The notes under the pieces were generated by a model. It was not told the origin of the DNA, ran no database searches, and saw nothing but the letters and a program-made list of their open reading frames with translations. A DNA stretch of 64,000 nt, taken from assembly GCA_037953625.1 (NCBI GenBank), contig CM075656.1, positions 90,105,001-90,169,000 on the forward strand, given 5' to 3'. Within the stretch, counting starts at the first letter, position 1. Each line of letters opens with the position of its first letter. A program made the position numbers and the translations under genes. The stretch comes from Crotalaria pallida (taxonomy: Eukaryota; Streptophyta; Magnoliopsida; Fabales; Fabaceae). Of the stretch, positions 10,941 to 21,848 are shown piece by piece.

Positions 10941-12530
10941 GATCTCAAATATAAGCAAAATAAATATATTTTACATTTGTTTAAAAAATTAGTTGAGTGC
11001 ATTTAATTTTATTAAATTCATAAAAAAATAGGTTATTTTAAGAAATATGCATTAAGAATGAAACACAAATTAAATGATACAACGACGTAACTTTATGGGG
11101 ATATTTTAAGAAGGGTTTTTCTATCCTATGCACCCTATGCATAGGATAACATAACATAAATATTAAAATTGTATTGGAGAACTAAACAATTAATTTTTCA
11201 ATTCATTAAATGTCTCAATTTCCAATAAAACTTTACTTTTTAATGTATGATTAGCATACGCACTAAAAAGACCCTTTTAAGAATGATTGCATTGAAAATC
11301 AAAATTTAAAGTGGCACGTGTCTCTTGAGACCACTAATTAAAGCAGAAATTACTCTATTATTAAATAAAGTTACAATGAAAATTAAATGATAAAAATGCA
11401 AAAAATAACAGTAAATATTAAGGAAAAATTAAATTAGGGAAAATTAAATGATACCAAAAAAATGCAAAAACAAAAGCAGAAGCACTTGTGATGAAAAATG
11501 CAAAACATACAGCGAAAAATGCCAAACAGCAAAAATATTACCCATTTGTATTCCAAATATTACTCCATTTGATGTACAAATTTGGAATACTCCCTGCTTT
11601 TGTTTTTGCAATTTTTTTAAAGAGTTATATATATCGTTTACTCTCACTCTTAATTAGTCTAACAAGAAGTATTATTTGTTATATATATATATATGTGGAA
11701 AACATCGAAAACGGTAGTTTTCTATATTTTTGAGAAGAAAAAAAACGAAAAACTTATATTGTTTTTTCTATTTCTAAAAAACTTAACAAATGCATAGCTT
11801 TAACAAGATTTTTCTTAATTCGGTTTCAACATATATAGCACAAGTGTTTATAGGAAAGTTGCAATGAAATTGGTTTGACTTATGATAATGTATTTTAACA
11901 AGATCATTCATTTACACCAAATTTGATCCAAATGACAAATTTTCGGCAATTCAAAAAGTAATTATTTATCAAACAAGCATGATAATGAAATTTATCCGTT
12001 TAGCACATCCTAAAACCATAACTACAAATCTACAACCAAACACCACTATAGTTTACTCTATTAGAATTTAGAAGTATATATCATTGCTATATATATAGCA
12101 AGTACTACCAAATACCAATTCAGAAAACCCTGCGCGAGGAATAGGGCTTCCTTTTATGACCTCTGTGCATACTTTTAATTTTAACCCACGTGAGGACTGA
12201 GTCCTATTATCATTGACATGGACGTTGCAATTTTGTTTTTCACCTTATGTCGGGGTAAACGATATTATTTGGGTTACATTTCCCCCTTGTTTTTTTTAAA
12301 TTTTTATTTTTAAATAAATTAAATTGAATTATTATTGGAATACAAGGTAATCCGTATGCTTTCTTCATTCGACTTTATTTGCCACCATACCATTTTAATT
12401 TTTCTAAATTATTTATAACTTACGTAACTAGTTTAAGTGTGCACTAATTAATTTTTTTCTAATTCTAATCTTGCATTAATATTTTGAAATGTGTAAAATA
12501 TATAATAATTAATACAATGCAGTAACACTT
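10941..12530. other. AT-rich intergenic DNA, no gene seen
   Basis: No protein-coding gene recognised. A hairpin-forming block lies at 11455-11612. A smaller hairpin at 11123-11150 (TATCCTATGCACCCTATGCATAGGATA) is followed by AT-rich sequence. Confidence 0.4.
11455..11612. repeat. Inverted-repeat (foldback) block of about 158 bp
   Basis: AAAAAAATGCAAAAACAAAAGCAG at the left is complementary to CTGCTTTTGTTTTTGCAATTTTTTT at the right, and there is a second inner pair (TTGTATTCCAAAT / ATTTGGAAT). Reading frames across it on both strands are by-products of the palindrome. Probably an unclassified MITE. Confidence 0.5.
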
Positions 12531-12710
12531 AAAATGAAATGGATAAAGTAACCAACGAGGCTTGGTTCAGTTGGTGTAAGGCCCCAACTGAAATTCTAGG
12601 AATGAGACAAGGGTGTTAATTAGTAGCCCCGGATTCGATTCCCACTAAAAATATTCCGCTGAGAGAGCCAACCACGCAGCTTGCTTCAGATTAATTTCAA
12701 GAGCTCCCTG

Positions 12711-13416
12711 CAGGCCCGGCCCTAGGCAGGGGCCTTGAGGGCGATCGCCCAGGGTCCAATAATTTTAGGGGTCGTCCCTAATATTTTTAATAATATTATT
12801 ATTTTTTTAAAAAAATTATAATTATATATTTTCTGTATTTCAATTATTAATGGTTTTTAGCATAATATTTTTTTTTCATTTGCTCACCACTTGACTTATA
12901 AATAAATGAACTAATAAAATTTATTTATAACAAATTCCCTCACTCCCTAAATATAACAACATTTTGATAATTTTATTTTATCTCTATTTATAAGACCTTA
13001 TATCAATATTCAAAGACAATTAAGTATTTTTTTTCCACAAATTCTCCCTTTTATTCAACATTTTTTAGATTCTCAATAATTCTTATAATAAAAGTAGTTC
13101 TAGAAAAAAAAAATATTATCAAATGCTCACATTTACTATGAAATAAACAAAAATAACCAACTTTATAGATATGAATTCAACCAAAAAGGTCTTGTATATA
13201 ATGACGAAAAGAGTAACATGAAAAATGGTTTTTATTACCTATATTAACTTTTTTGTTTTATTTCAGTTCTATTTTAATAATACCTAATTTTATTGTTGTT
13301 TTAATTGATTAAATATATAAATATTTCATGTTTTAATTAAATTATTTTTAATATTTTTTTTATGAATTAGGGCCCCAAAATTTTTTTCGACCCAAAATAG
13401 ATTAGGACCGGGCCTA
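12711..13416 (-). mobile_element. hAT-type MITE carrying a Stowaway (composite), copy 1
   Basis: Ends CAGGCCCGGCCCTA and, on the other strand, TAGGCCCGGTCCTA. Flanked by 8-bp GCTCCCTG (12703-12710) and GCTCACTG (13417-13424), one mismatch. The body is homologous in reverse orientation to 24254-24982, including a Stowaway at the same internal position (12935-13213). No ORF. Confidence 0.8.
12935..13213. mobile_element. Stowaway MITE nested in hAT MITE, copy 1
   Basis: Decayed ends TTCCCTCACTCCCTAAATAT and GACGAAAAGAG. The internal sequence (ACATTTTGATAATTTTATTTT, TATTTATAAGACC) matches the nested Stowaway at 24486-24759 read in reverse. Confidence 0.7.
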
Positions 13417-13504
13417 GCTCACTGATATTATTAAAGGTGCTTTTGGAGATATCATTGATTCAGCAAAGAATTAGTAAAAAAAAAAAAATGAAATGGATAA
13501 AGTA

Positions 13505-13961
13505 GTTTTGAACGGAGCCTCTACCTGAGCGAGCTGATGACTGTAATTTGTGTTAGAAAACATGACATAAAAGAGGAAAATGGAAGGCAGCGATAACGTA
13601 ACTAGAATCTACCAGTGAAAATGCTTACATCAAGCCAACTATGCAGTATTCTCGATTGAAATATAAGAAAAAAAATATTTAAAATATAAGAAAAAATAAT
13701 TATTGTTTTGAATTTTGTTTTATTTATATTGTTATTTTCTTAAAATATTTGTAAAAAATTATTATTTTATTTAATTCTTGTTTCATTTTCAATACTACTT
13801 TTTGATAAATTTTAAAAAAATCAATATATATTGCATTGCATTGATTCTGTAAAAATATTTATATAGTAAAAAAAATCTCTAAAATATTTTATATTATAAA
13901 ACGGATGGAGTAGTATTTAATATATTGCTTTTAAGAAATTGACTTATTGACCAACATATTG
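13505..13961. other. Intergenic, with a decayed Stowaway-like end
   Basis: No gene seen. 13650-13911 ends in AAAACGGATGGAGTA and begins near TCTCGATTGAAATATAAG, resembling a degraded Stowaway-type MITE. Confidence 0.4.
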
Positions 13962-13977
13962 CATGTTGGGAATATTT

Positions 13978-14138
13978 TTTGGGTTACGAGGGAAATCCCA
14001 CATTCATTGTCGCGAAATGACGACTTTGATCGGCAACCCACCCAAAGGAGTGATAACTCATGCGTCCAAGGTGAGATTCGAACTTGGTTCCTTTGGATGT
14101 CAAGACAGTCTTGACCAAGTGTGCCACACCTCATTTGC
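13978..14138 (-). mobile_element. tRNA-derived SINE with 16-bp target duplication
   Basis: CATGTTGGGAATATTT occurs at 13962-13977 and 14139-14154 without mismatch. Minus-strand reading gives box A (GTGGCACACTTGGT) and box B (AGTTCGAATCTC) in order, and a short A tail adjoins the left duplication. Confidence 0.85.
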
Positions 14139-14154
14139 CATGTTGGGAATATTT

Positions 14155-15009
14155 CTAACTTGTTGTGTGTAGTACTGTAGTACATTTAATTATACCATAA
14201 ATTGATTTAATTAGCATTATATCCGTTTCAAAAAGTGTTAGTGAAAAATTATTGAAATTATGGTTCCAAACCAAAGTTAAAATAGCGAAATAAAAAGCCT
14301 GAAAATTATTATGTTATCTAATTTATGATTGGATATTTAATTAAAAATGCATTAAATGATTGATTTTACAATTGATTGATTTGAAAGATAAAACATTAAA
14401 TAATTGTCCTCTTAATTTTGTTGATTTTTCAAAATTTAACCAATTTTTTTGAGATTGAGGGAGTAATTAACTTAATGCTAAAAATATTGTTCAACAGAGT
14501 GTATGGTTAATTATCGATAATTTATTGATTAAATACAATAACCGTATGCCCCTAAAAAAAAATATTCCCTCTGTCCCTAATTATAAGGTCCTTTTGGACA
14601 TTTTTACTTTCACCAATTTTGTTAAATTATATATTAAAATTGATATCTTCTTCCAAAATTACCCTTCTACGAATTATTAGAACATAATAAATTTTTTCAT
14701 TTTCAATAATTAAATTAATTCCTAGATACTCCATCATCTATATTAATGTAGTGAATCAATTTCCAAGTCATTTATACCATTAAACAAACTTCATTTCATA
14801 TTTCAATACAATTCTTTTTATTTATTTCTTCTCACAAAATCTTAGACCACAATGATTAAATGTAAGAGTAATTTTGGAAAAAATTACAAGACGGTCTTAT
14901 ATTTAGGACCAATTTTTTTTTTACCCAAAGTGCCCAAAAATAACTATATGCAGTCTTCCATGTTTTTCAAATTGAATTGTACAGAGCTTAAAAAAAATTT
15001 GTTGCGCTT

Positions 15010-15067
<58 letters not shown>

Positions 15068-15590
15068 CTCCTTGTGCCGTTTGAAAAAATAGCGAAAGAC
15101 AATGATTAACAGTCTTTTTTATCCTATAAAAAATAACGATTAGCAGTGATTTTGACTGAAAAGAATGAAGATAGGTACGAGCGCCAAAGGCACTTGGACA
15201 AAATGTCTTTCATGCCTTATTTCCTGACTGATAATATGGCTGTGAAAGCTATCACTATCGGGGGGCAATTCATTAAATTTTTGTCTATGGAATTGCTGAC
15301 TATTTAATCCTCTTATCTTATTCAATGTATCCAACAAGTTACAACTGATTCGCGGCTCCACTTAATTAAGTGTGGTGTAAGTTACAATCCTGCCCTTCAT
15401 AATCCAGCCCTGCATATATGTAACATAATGAAAAATGAGAGAGGTGGGATGCATGATTCTTTTTGTATTTTAGTTTGCCGTCGTCTTGTGGGAATAAAAC
15501 GCAAGCAAAAATGAAAAGAAAGCAACAGCGACAGCATTACTCTGGACTTCAAGAGTGGTCTCTGCTTTGATTTTGAGCATATAAAATATA
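14155..15590. other. Intergenic, Stowaway remnants and a TA microsatellite
   Basis: Two decayed Stowaway-like elements are visible: about 14223-14463 (starts TCCGTTTCAAAAAGTG, ends GATTGAGGGAG before TA) and about 14565-14917 (starts TTCCCTCTGTCCCTAATT, ends ATATTTAGGACCA). 15360-15590 holds no recognisable feature. No gene. Confidence 0.45.
15010..15065. repeat. CA/TA dinucleotide microsatellite
   Basis: ACACACACA passes into about 22 TA units. Confidence 0.95.
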
Positions 15591-15860
15591 GGCTTAATTG
15601 CACTTTTGGTTCCTCAATTATCACAATTTAGCGATTTTGGTCCTCCCGTTTTTAATTTGGCGATTTTGGTCCCCCACGTTTTGATAAGTTGCAATTTTGG
15701 TCCCTCCGTCAACTATTCCATCAGCAAGGTTAACGGAATAGTTGGTGGAGGGACCAAAATCACAACTTATCAAAACGTGGGGGAACAAAATCGCCAAATT
15801 AAAAACGGGGGACCAAAATCGCTAAATTATGATAATTGAGGGACCAAAAATGCAATTAAG
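15591..15860. repeat. Foldback unit, left
   Basis: The left arm (TTTAGCGATTTTGGTCC, TTGGCGATTTTGGTCCCC, CGTTTTGATAAGTTGC) is mirrored by the right arm around a centre near 15725. Nearly the whole 270 bp could fold into one hairpin. Confidence 0.9.
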
Positions 15861-16483
15861 AACAAAAGAAGAGGGGTGTCTGACAAAAGAGACCAAAACT
15901 ACAGGGACCCCTGACATATTTTAACAGTTCAAATTGCACTATATTTATTAGATATATGTTCTAAAGTTCTTTTTTTAGTGTTGTCAATATTTTTCATTAT
16001 TAATATTGCGTTATCACATGTAAATGATAAAATTTGTTGTAAAAGTTTTTTTTAACTTAAAAGTTACAATTTTCAATATATTTAAATTACATATATCTTT
16101 TTTATAAGTTCTGTTGGCATATTTGTTCGTATTTTTTTCATTACATATAATCTTGTTACTACATGAATAAAATCATCTTAAAAGACAATTAAAATCATCT
16201 CATTTATTCTAGAACATCTCATTTAAGTTGGTTTATGCTAGAAATAAATGAGTTTGCCCATGAATAAACGAGACAAAGAATTCATGAATAACTGCTAAAA
16301 TACAATCAATTTAACAATCCATCAATTTTCTTTTTATTTTTGGTCAAGAAAAGCAATTTTTTTCAAATTTCATAGAACCAGTGGCACTCTTAGAATCAAG
16401 TGCACAACTAAAAACAGAGGAAAAAAACGTTACATAGTATAATTACAAAGGGATGCACTACTAAGAGATAACATTAATATCAA

Positions 16484-16763
16484 GGTTTAATTGCACTTTT
16501 TGTCCCCCAATTATCACAATTTAGCGATTTTGATCCCCCGTTTTTAATTTGGCGATTTTGGTCCCCCACGTTTTGATAAGTTGCGATTTTGGTCTCTCCG
16601 CCAACTATTCCGTTAACCTTGCTGACATGGCTGACAGAATAGTTGACGGAGGGACCAAAATCGCAACTTATCAAAACGTGGGGACCAAAATCGCCAAATT
16701 AAAAACGGGGGAACAAAAATCGCTAAATTGTGATAATTGGGGGACAAAAAGTGCAATTAAGCC
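16484..16763. repeat. Foldback unit, right
   Basis: Same palindrome as 15591-15860, with arms of about 130 bp around a centre near 16622. The long frames read through it are palindrome artefacts. Confidence 0.9.
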
Positions 16764-16825
16764 TAAAATATAAAAGAGTGATGTTACATAAGAAAGGAGT
16801 GGTGCATCATTTTCTAAAACTTACT

Positions 16826-17096
16826 CCATCCGCTCCTTATCATAAAGAAAAAATAACCGAAATCACACTTATTAAGAAAGTTAGTTAAATGTATTTAATT
16901 TTCTCAAAATCCTAGTAAAAAATATGATTACTTTTGGAAAGTTGTATTGGAAATGAAATAAAAATTAAATGAGATCACTATTTTCTAAAAACATTTTAGG
17001 AATAATTGTATTGGTAATAGAAAATTGGTTAATTTTTTCTTATATTTGAGACTAAAATATGTATGCACCGTTTTTCTTGTAATAGGGACCAGAGGA
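16826..17096. mobile_element. Decayed Stowaway MITE
   Basis: Begins CTCCATCCGCTCCTTATCAT and ends ATAGGGACCAGAGGAG before TA. Internal sequence matches the decayed element near 48991-49300 (AAATAACCGAAATCACA, TTAAGAAAGTTAGTT). Confidence 0.55.
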
Positions 17097-17167
17097 GTAT
17101 ATGCTAATAAATTAAATTATGATCAATGATCCTCTTCTATAGCCAAATATATATTTGATATATGTTT

Positions 17168-17350
17168 TTTTTACACCAACCGGTGCCCGAATCCGATTTA
17201 TTCAGAATCTGATTCATCCGGTCGGACCCAACTGAGCTCGCACTAAGCGATAGAGGTCTCCTAGCCGGGGTTGCTCCATACCCAAGACTCAAACTCTAAA
17301 CCAGTTGGTTAAGGGATCAAGTGAACTACCACTTGACCAACATCACGTTG
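17168..17350 (-). mobile_element. tRNA-derived SINE, family of 22708-22883
   Basis: A T-run then ACACCAACCGG..., read on the minus strand, mirrors the SINE at 22708-22883 (CACTTGGTC/GTTCGAAC-type box region, GGAGCAACCCC, TGGGTCCGACC, terminal GGTTGGTGTAAA). Target duplications are not clear. Confidence 0.65.
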
Positions 17351-17366
17351 GTTAACATATATGCTA

Positions 17367-17639
17367 CTCCCTCCGTTCCAATTTAACTGTCACTTTAGAA
17401 ATTTCACACGGATTAAAAAAGTCATTTAATGCTTCAATTTTCGAGAGAATTATTAGATAACTTTACTATAATATCTTCAAAGTACATTAATTATCACTCA
17501 TTTCACATATTTCAACACATTAAATACAAGGTTAAAGTTGGAAAAAAATCAATTAATACACCCTCGAATTCCTAAAGTGACAAATAATTTGGAACAAATT
17601 AAAAAGACTAAAATGATAGATAAAATGGAACGGAGGGAG
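17367..17639. mobile_element. Stowaway MITE, 273 bp
   Basis: TA at 17365-17366 and 17640-17641. Ends CTCCCTCCGTTCCAATTTAA and TAAAATGGAACGGAGGGAG are inverted. Same subfamily as 48243-48514 and the decayed copy at 37185-37437. Confidence 0.9.
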
Positions 17640-17641
17640 TA

Positions 17642-18081
17642 ATAAATATATAGGTGATATATGTTAAACGTTCCTTATCAATTACTACATATTAATTATT
17701 AAGTGACATGTGTCATATTCATGTGATTATTAAAAGTAGTTTTAGATTAATTAATTATTTTTTTCAGATTTTATTTGCAAGTCCTTTTGACTAAAAAATT
17801 ATATCATTTATTAAAGTTAATTAATATTATTAGTGATATTGAAAATATAAATATTTGGTATACTCTTTCAAAACTATTTCTATAATTATAATTATGATTG
17901 AAATTCTAAAAAATATTGAATAAATAAAAATATTTGTAAAAAAATAATTAATATCATTATAAATTAAAAATTAAACTTATACATTAAAGACAAAAGAAAA
18001 ATCTTTAAAAAAAAAGGCTTACATATACGATCATAAGTTTAAAAAAAAAAAAAAAACTACTATATACTACTAGTACTTTAC
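17642..18081. other. AT-rich spacer before the mariner element
   Basis: No gene or intact repeat recognised. Confidence 0.4.
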
Positions 18082-18481
18082 TACTCCCTCCGTCCCATAT
18101 CTTTGGTCCTTTTGGACCCGGGCACAGAGATTAAGAAAATGTTGATTTTGATGATTATTGTAAGTTTTATGTGTATTTTGTCAAAAATGCCCTTATTTAA
18201 TGTATTTTTATTTTATCAATACAGTACACTCTTTACAACACATAACCATTCAATGCAGTGCACGCTTTACTCCAGCAATAATTGAGTGAAGACATGTGAC
18301 TCCAGCATTATAGCTTCACCCTTACCACTGCTACTAAAACTAACCGAATGGAATATGAGGAAACTCTTGATATTTGATTTTCCCACCAAATTTTTTCGTT
18401 GCCCACCAATTTTTTGCTTTGCTCTTAAAATGTCTCATTAACCAAATTGACTTAATTTTAGATTTCCCTCCCAATTTTACT

Positions 18482-18490
18482 TATAAATAG
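18482..18490 (+). promoter_or_regulatory. TATA box of the transposase gene
   Basis: TATAAATAG lies only 10 bp before the first in-frame ATG (18500). With a usual 25-30 bp spacing, transcription would start after that codon, so the ATG at 18524 (residue 9, MLDLNIP) may be the true start. Confidence 0.5.
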
Positions 18491-18499
18491 TACTCAGTA

Positions 18500-20399
18500 A
18501 TGCATTTAGACAAAAATGAAATTATGCTAGATCTAAATATACCTTTAGATGATGGTACTGGTTATTTTCTACTAGATTTAAACACTGAACCATTGTTAGA
18601 AGAAGATGAGATACATGAAGAAGTAGGATTACAATCACTACCTGAAACATATTCTCATCATGGTAATTGTCATTATTTTATTTTTCAAATTTAAATTGTT
18701 TGATTTACATTTCCTGTTTTTTTTTAGTTAGACAAAATTTTATTAAAAAGCTGGCCAAGAAGTATAAACAACACTGCTTGCTAACAAAAAAAATGCAAAG
18801 CCTTATTTACATAGATAACACACCTTCAACATAGCACAGTACAGTACTAAAGTGTAAAAATGCAATATCACTGCAGCTAATTTTAGTGTCATCTAGAAGC
18901 CATTTCTCAAGCAAAGATACGGGCATTTCTGCAATAGTACTACTAATAGGCTTCGTTGAGTGCTCATTAGCTGTACTGTTTTTTTTTTTAATCTAATTAT
19001 ACTTGCTTGTGAATAAACTAGTTCGTTTGTTCTGAAACATTTTTTCTTATTTGAAGAGGATATCAACATAAACATCAGTGATAATGAACTAAATGTGCAA
19101 GGGGAAGGAGTAGAAAATAATTCAAGGAAAAGAGGAAGAAGCATATCTAATGATCAACGAAGAGCAATATATGACATGCTTTTGCAGAAGAGTGTTGATG
19201 GAAAATTGATGAAAACAACAACAAGAACAGTGGCATCACAATTTTCAGTGGATATTAAAAATGTTCGACGCATATGGAATCAAGCGAAAAAGTGTGAAGG
19301 GCATGTTGATCTATCTCATAGAATGTCTAACGGTGGTAGAAGGAATATTGAAATTGATACTAATCAAATTCGTGACATCCCTTTGAAGCAACGTACAACA
19401 CTTCGATCTTTATCTGAAGCCTTAAAGGTGAGCAAGAGTACATTATGTAGGCGTCTACAGTCAGGAGAAATTCGAAGGCATTCAAATGCTATAAAGCCTT
19501 GGTTAAAAGAAGATAACAAAATGTCAAGATTACGTTTTTGCCTTTCAATGCTTGATGCTGCTAGTATACAACATGATCCAACTTTTGTAGGAATGTATAA
19601 CATTGTTCACATTGACGAAAAATGGTTTTATATGACAAAGAAATCTGAGAATTACTACTTGCTTCCAGATGAAGAAGACCCAATTCGGACTTGTAAAAGC
19701 AAAAATTTTATAGCGAAGGTCATGTTCTTAAAGGCTCTAGCTCGCCCAAGATTTGATTCTCAAGGAAATGAAACATTTTCTGGGAAAATTGGTGTCTATC
19801 CTTTTGTCACAAAAGAACCTGCTAAAAGGTCCAGTGTGAACAGAGTTGCAGGCACATTAGAAATAAAGCCAATCACTTCAGTCACTAAAGAAGTTATGAG
19901 ATCTTACTTGATAGAGAAAGTCCTACCTGATATTAGGGAAAAATGGCCAAGAGAAGATTATGGGCAACCCATATTCATTCAACAAGATAATGCTAGAACA
20001 CATGTTGATCAAAATGACTATGAATTTCTTCAAGCTGCAGCAAAAGACGGATTTGATATTCGATTGATGTGTCAACCTCCTAACTCTCCGAATTTGAACG
20101 TTCTAGATCTTGGATTTTTCAGAGCCATTCAATCCTTACAATACAAAGAGTCTCCCACAAATGTTGAAGAACTTGTCAATGCTGTTGTGAAAGCATTTGA
20201 AGAATTTCCATCAAGAAAGTCAAACCACATATTTTTAACATTACAAATGTGCATGATAGAAATTATGAAAGCAAAAGGCGGTAACAACTACAAGATTCCT
20301 CATATGAAGAAATCTGCACTGGAAAAAGATGGGCAATTACCACAACAAATCAAGTGTGATTCAACAATAGTGGAAGATGTTTTTCAATTTTTAAACTAA
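18500..20399 (+). CDS. Mariner-like transposase, two exons, DD39D
   Basis: Cuts and rejoins the element at TA sites in the nucleus. Exon 1 is 18500-18662 and exon 2 is 19057-20399. The GT at 18663 and AG at 19055-19056 give a 394-bp intron and keep frame (SHH-E-DININ), for 501 residues, or 493 if residue 9 is the start. The N terminus is acidic with LDLN motifs. Two helix-turn-helix-like segments follow (about residues 80-180: RRAIYDMLLQ, TVASQFSVDIKNVRRIW, LRSLSEALKVSKSTLCRRL). The catalytic triad is D241 (VHIDEKWFY), D365 (FIQQDNARTH) and D405 (PPNSPNLNVLDLGFF), with 39 residues between the last two, the plant mariner signature. Both length and triad fit known plant mariner transposases. 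There are no stops or frameshifts. Confidence 0.93.
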
Positions 20400-20956
20400 A
20401 TTTTGTTGGTGGTATTTGGAATTATCTTTTGCTGAAGTTCATTTGTAAAAAGCATGGTACTGCTTAATAGAAATTAAGAAACATGAACTTCAGGCAATCC
20501 TATTTTCTTAATTATGAGCAGAAATTAAGAAATTAAGAAACATGAACTTCACATATTGTTATTGGTGAGTAACTTTTGGATTCAAGTGCTTTCGATCCAA
20601 ACCTGCTGGACGGTTTGAAGATAAAGCAGGTCATGATGCGTAGAAGAAAATGTTTGCCAATGCAAATAGCATCTGATGTCTCTGTTTAGATGAATATAAA
20701 TATCAAAGTGAAATATTAGAAGTGCATTTTTATATAAAGGTGTCTATCTGCAATAATATAAGGCAAGAGATTTAACAATTCATCATCTTATAAAGCATAT
20801 GATCACCAAAAGGTTGTTACTGTTGTTACAATATCTGAATATATATTTTTTTTAATTTTAAAAACAAAAATTAAACAAAGAAAACAACAATTAAGCATAT
20901 GATTGATAAACCATTTCCAAAAAGCATGGTACTGCTCAATTATGATTCAAGCTATA

Positions 20957-21388
20957 CTAATAAAATTTTGGAAGAAGAACTTTTAACATGTCTCTCACTA
21001 CTTTGTTAAACCTCTCATCTTCAAAAGGATGTATTTCTTCCTCTGCAAACTTGTTCAAATCAAACCCATTAGCAGCAGGCACATCTAAATCAATATTCAT
21101 ATCTTCATGAGCTTCTTCAAATGAGTCTTCAACTATCTTTCCAAATGATTCTTGAGAAGCTTTTTCTAATGAGTCTTCAACTCTCTCTTCAAGTGAGTCT
21201 TCAAGTATTTTTCCAAATGATTCTTGAAAATCTTTTTCTAACGAGTCTTCACCTATCTCTTCAAGTGAGTCTTCAACTATCTCTTCAAAAGATGAATCTT
21301 CAACTATTTCTTGAAATGATGAGTCTTCAAATGAGTCTTCATGCATCTCCTGATATAAATCTTTAACTAATACACTTCCTTTCTTCAT
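20957..21388 (-). CDS. Acidic repeat protein, second ORF of mariner element
   Basis: A 143-residue uninterrupted frame, not a family I recognise. Residues 12-95 are very acidic repeats, with a 24-residue period visible in EDSLEKDFQESFGKILEDSLEE then EDSLEKASQESFGKIVEDSFEE. The last 45 residues are non-repetitive: DLDVPAANGFDLN echoes the LDLN motifs of the transposase N terminus, and the end (FNKVVRDMLKVLLPKFY) looks helical. It starts 458 bp inside the right end and converges on the transposase. A possible TATA-like stretch lies near 21520. An accessory protein of the element is one option. The alternatives are a captured host fragment or a chance frame in a minisatellite. Expression is unknown. 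Confidence 0.45.
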   Translation of the reverse strand: MKKGSVLVKDLYQEMHEDSFEDSSFQEIVEDSSFEEIVEDSLEEIGEDSLEKDFQESFGKILEDSLEERVEDSLEKASQESFGKIVEDSFEEAHEDMNIDLDVPAANGFDLNKFAEEEIHPFEDERFNKVVRDMLKVLLPKFY

Positions 21389-21848
21389 TTTGTTAATGGT
21401 GTGGCAAGAGATGATACATATAAAGTATTTTAATGATAGACTTGCTCTGTTCCTTCCTTTGACTGAGTTTTCATGGAATTAGTGGAAATAACTTAATACT
21501 CTGCCTTTCTTCCGTAGCATATAAAAGAATTTGCTAATGAAAGAATTTGGAAGGAGTAGAACTAAGTATTGAAAGTAGCAGATGAAGACTGACTTTTCAT
21601 TTCTCTATGTATCGAAAGTTGTGATGCATTAAATTATAATCAGAAAATATATTTATAATAAAAGTATTTATAATTAATGAATGAAAGAGATGATAAAAGT
21701 AAAATTAATGATGAGTGAATGTAATGATTGGATGAAAGGTTAAAAATGGAAAAAAAAATATGTTTATGTATTGGAATTGTAAAAGGACCAAAGATATGGG
21801 ACAAAAGAAAAAGGCTAAAAGGACCAAAGATATGGGACGGAGGGAGTA

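Larger units (their letters stand above)
12533..13504 (+). mobile_element. tRNA-derived SINE split by a hAT MITE
   Basis: An 18-bp direct repeat AATGAAATGGATAAAGTA lies at 12533-12550 and 13487-13504. The SINE head has box A (GGTTCAGTTGGTG near 12563) and box B (GGATTCGATTCCC near 12630). Its tail resumes at 13425 and ends in an A-run at about 13476-13488. The hAT element (12711-13416) interrupts the body. Confidence 0.8.
15591..16763. mobile_element. Mutator-type element made of two foldbacks
   Basis: A 9-bp direct repeat TAAAATATA flanks the region (15582-15590 and 16764-16772). The outer ends are inverted (GGCTTAATTGCAC left; the complement of the right end is GGCTTAATTGCAC). Each end is a ~270-bp palindrome (15591-15860 and 16484-16763), homologous to the other. 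The 620 bp between them has no ORF. A 9-bp duplication and long inverted ends are typical of MULEs, hence the class call. Confidence 0.75.
18084..21846 (+). mobile_element. Full-length mariner-like element (Tc1/mariner)
   Basis: 3763 bp between TA at 18082-18083 and TA at 21847-21848. The first 30 bp of each end are identical inverted repeats starting CTCCCTCCGTCCCATATC. It carries an uninterrupted two-exon transposase on the plus strand and a second ORF on the minus strand at its right side, in convergent orientation. Near the right end the 22-bp core of the terminal repeat (AAAAGGACC...GGGAC) is duplicated at 21781-21802, 36 bp inside its terminal copy. Matched ends, intact target duplication and open reading frame suggest a recent and possibly autonomous copy. 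It is a plausible source of activity for the Stowaway MITEs, which share the CTCCCTCCGTCCC end. Confidence 0.95.

Noticed and set aside
12560..12640. Possible functional tRNA gene
   Set aside because: Box A and box B are present, but the sequence belongs to a SINE with an 18-bp duplication and an A tail, and no complete cloverleaf is seen.
14852..15109. 85-residue plus-strand ORF
   Set aside because: It runs into a TA microsatellite (YIYIYI) and starts in a decayed MITE.
15606..15839. 77-residue plus-strand protein (and the pair at 16480-16773)
   Set aside because: Both strands read alike because the sequence is a palindrome, so these are not genes.
19095..20399. Transposase starting at 19095
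   Set aside because: The first codon there is GTG, and the frame continues upstream to a splice acceptor that joins exon 1 in phase.
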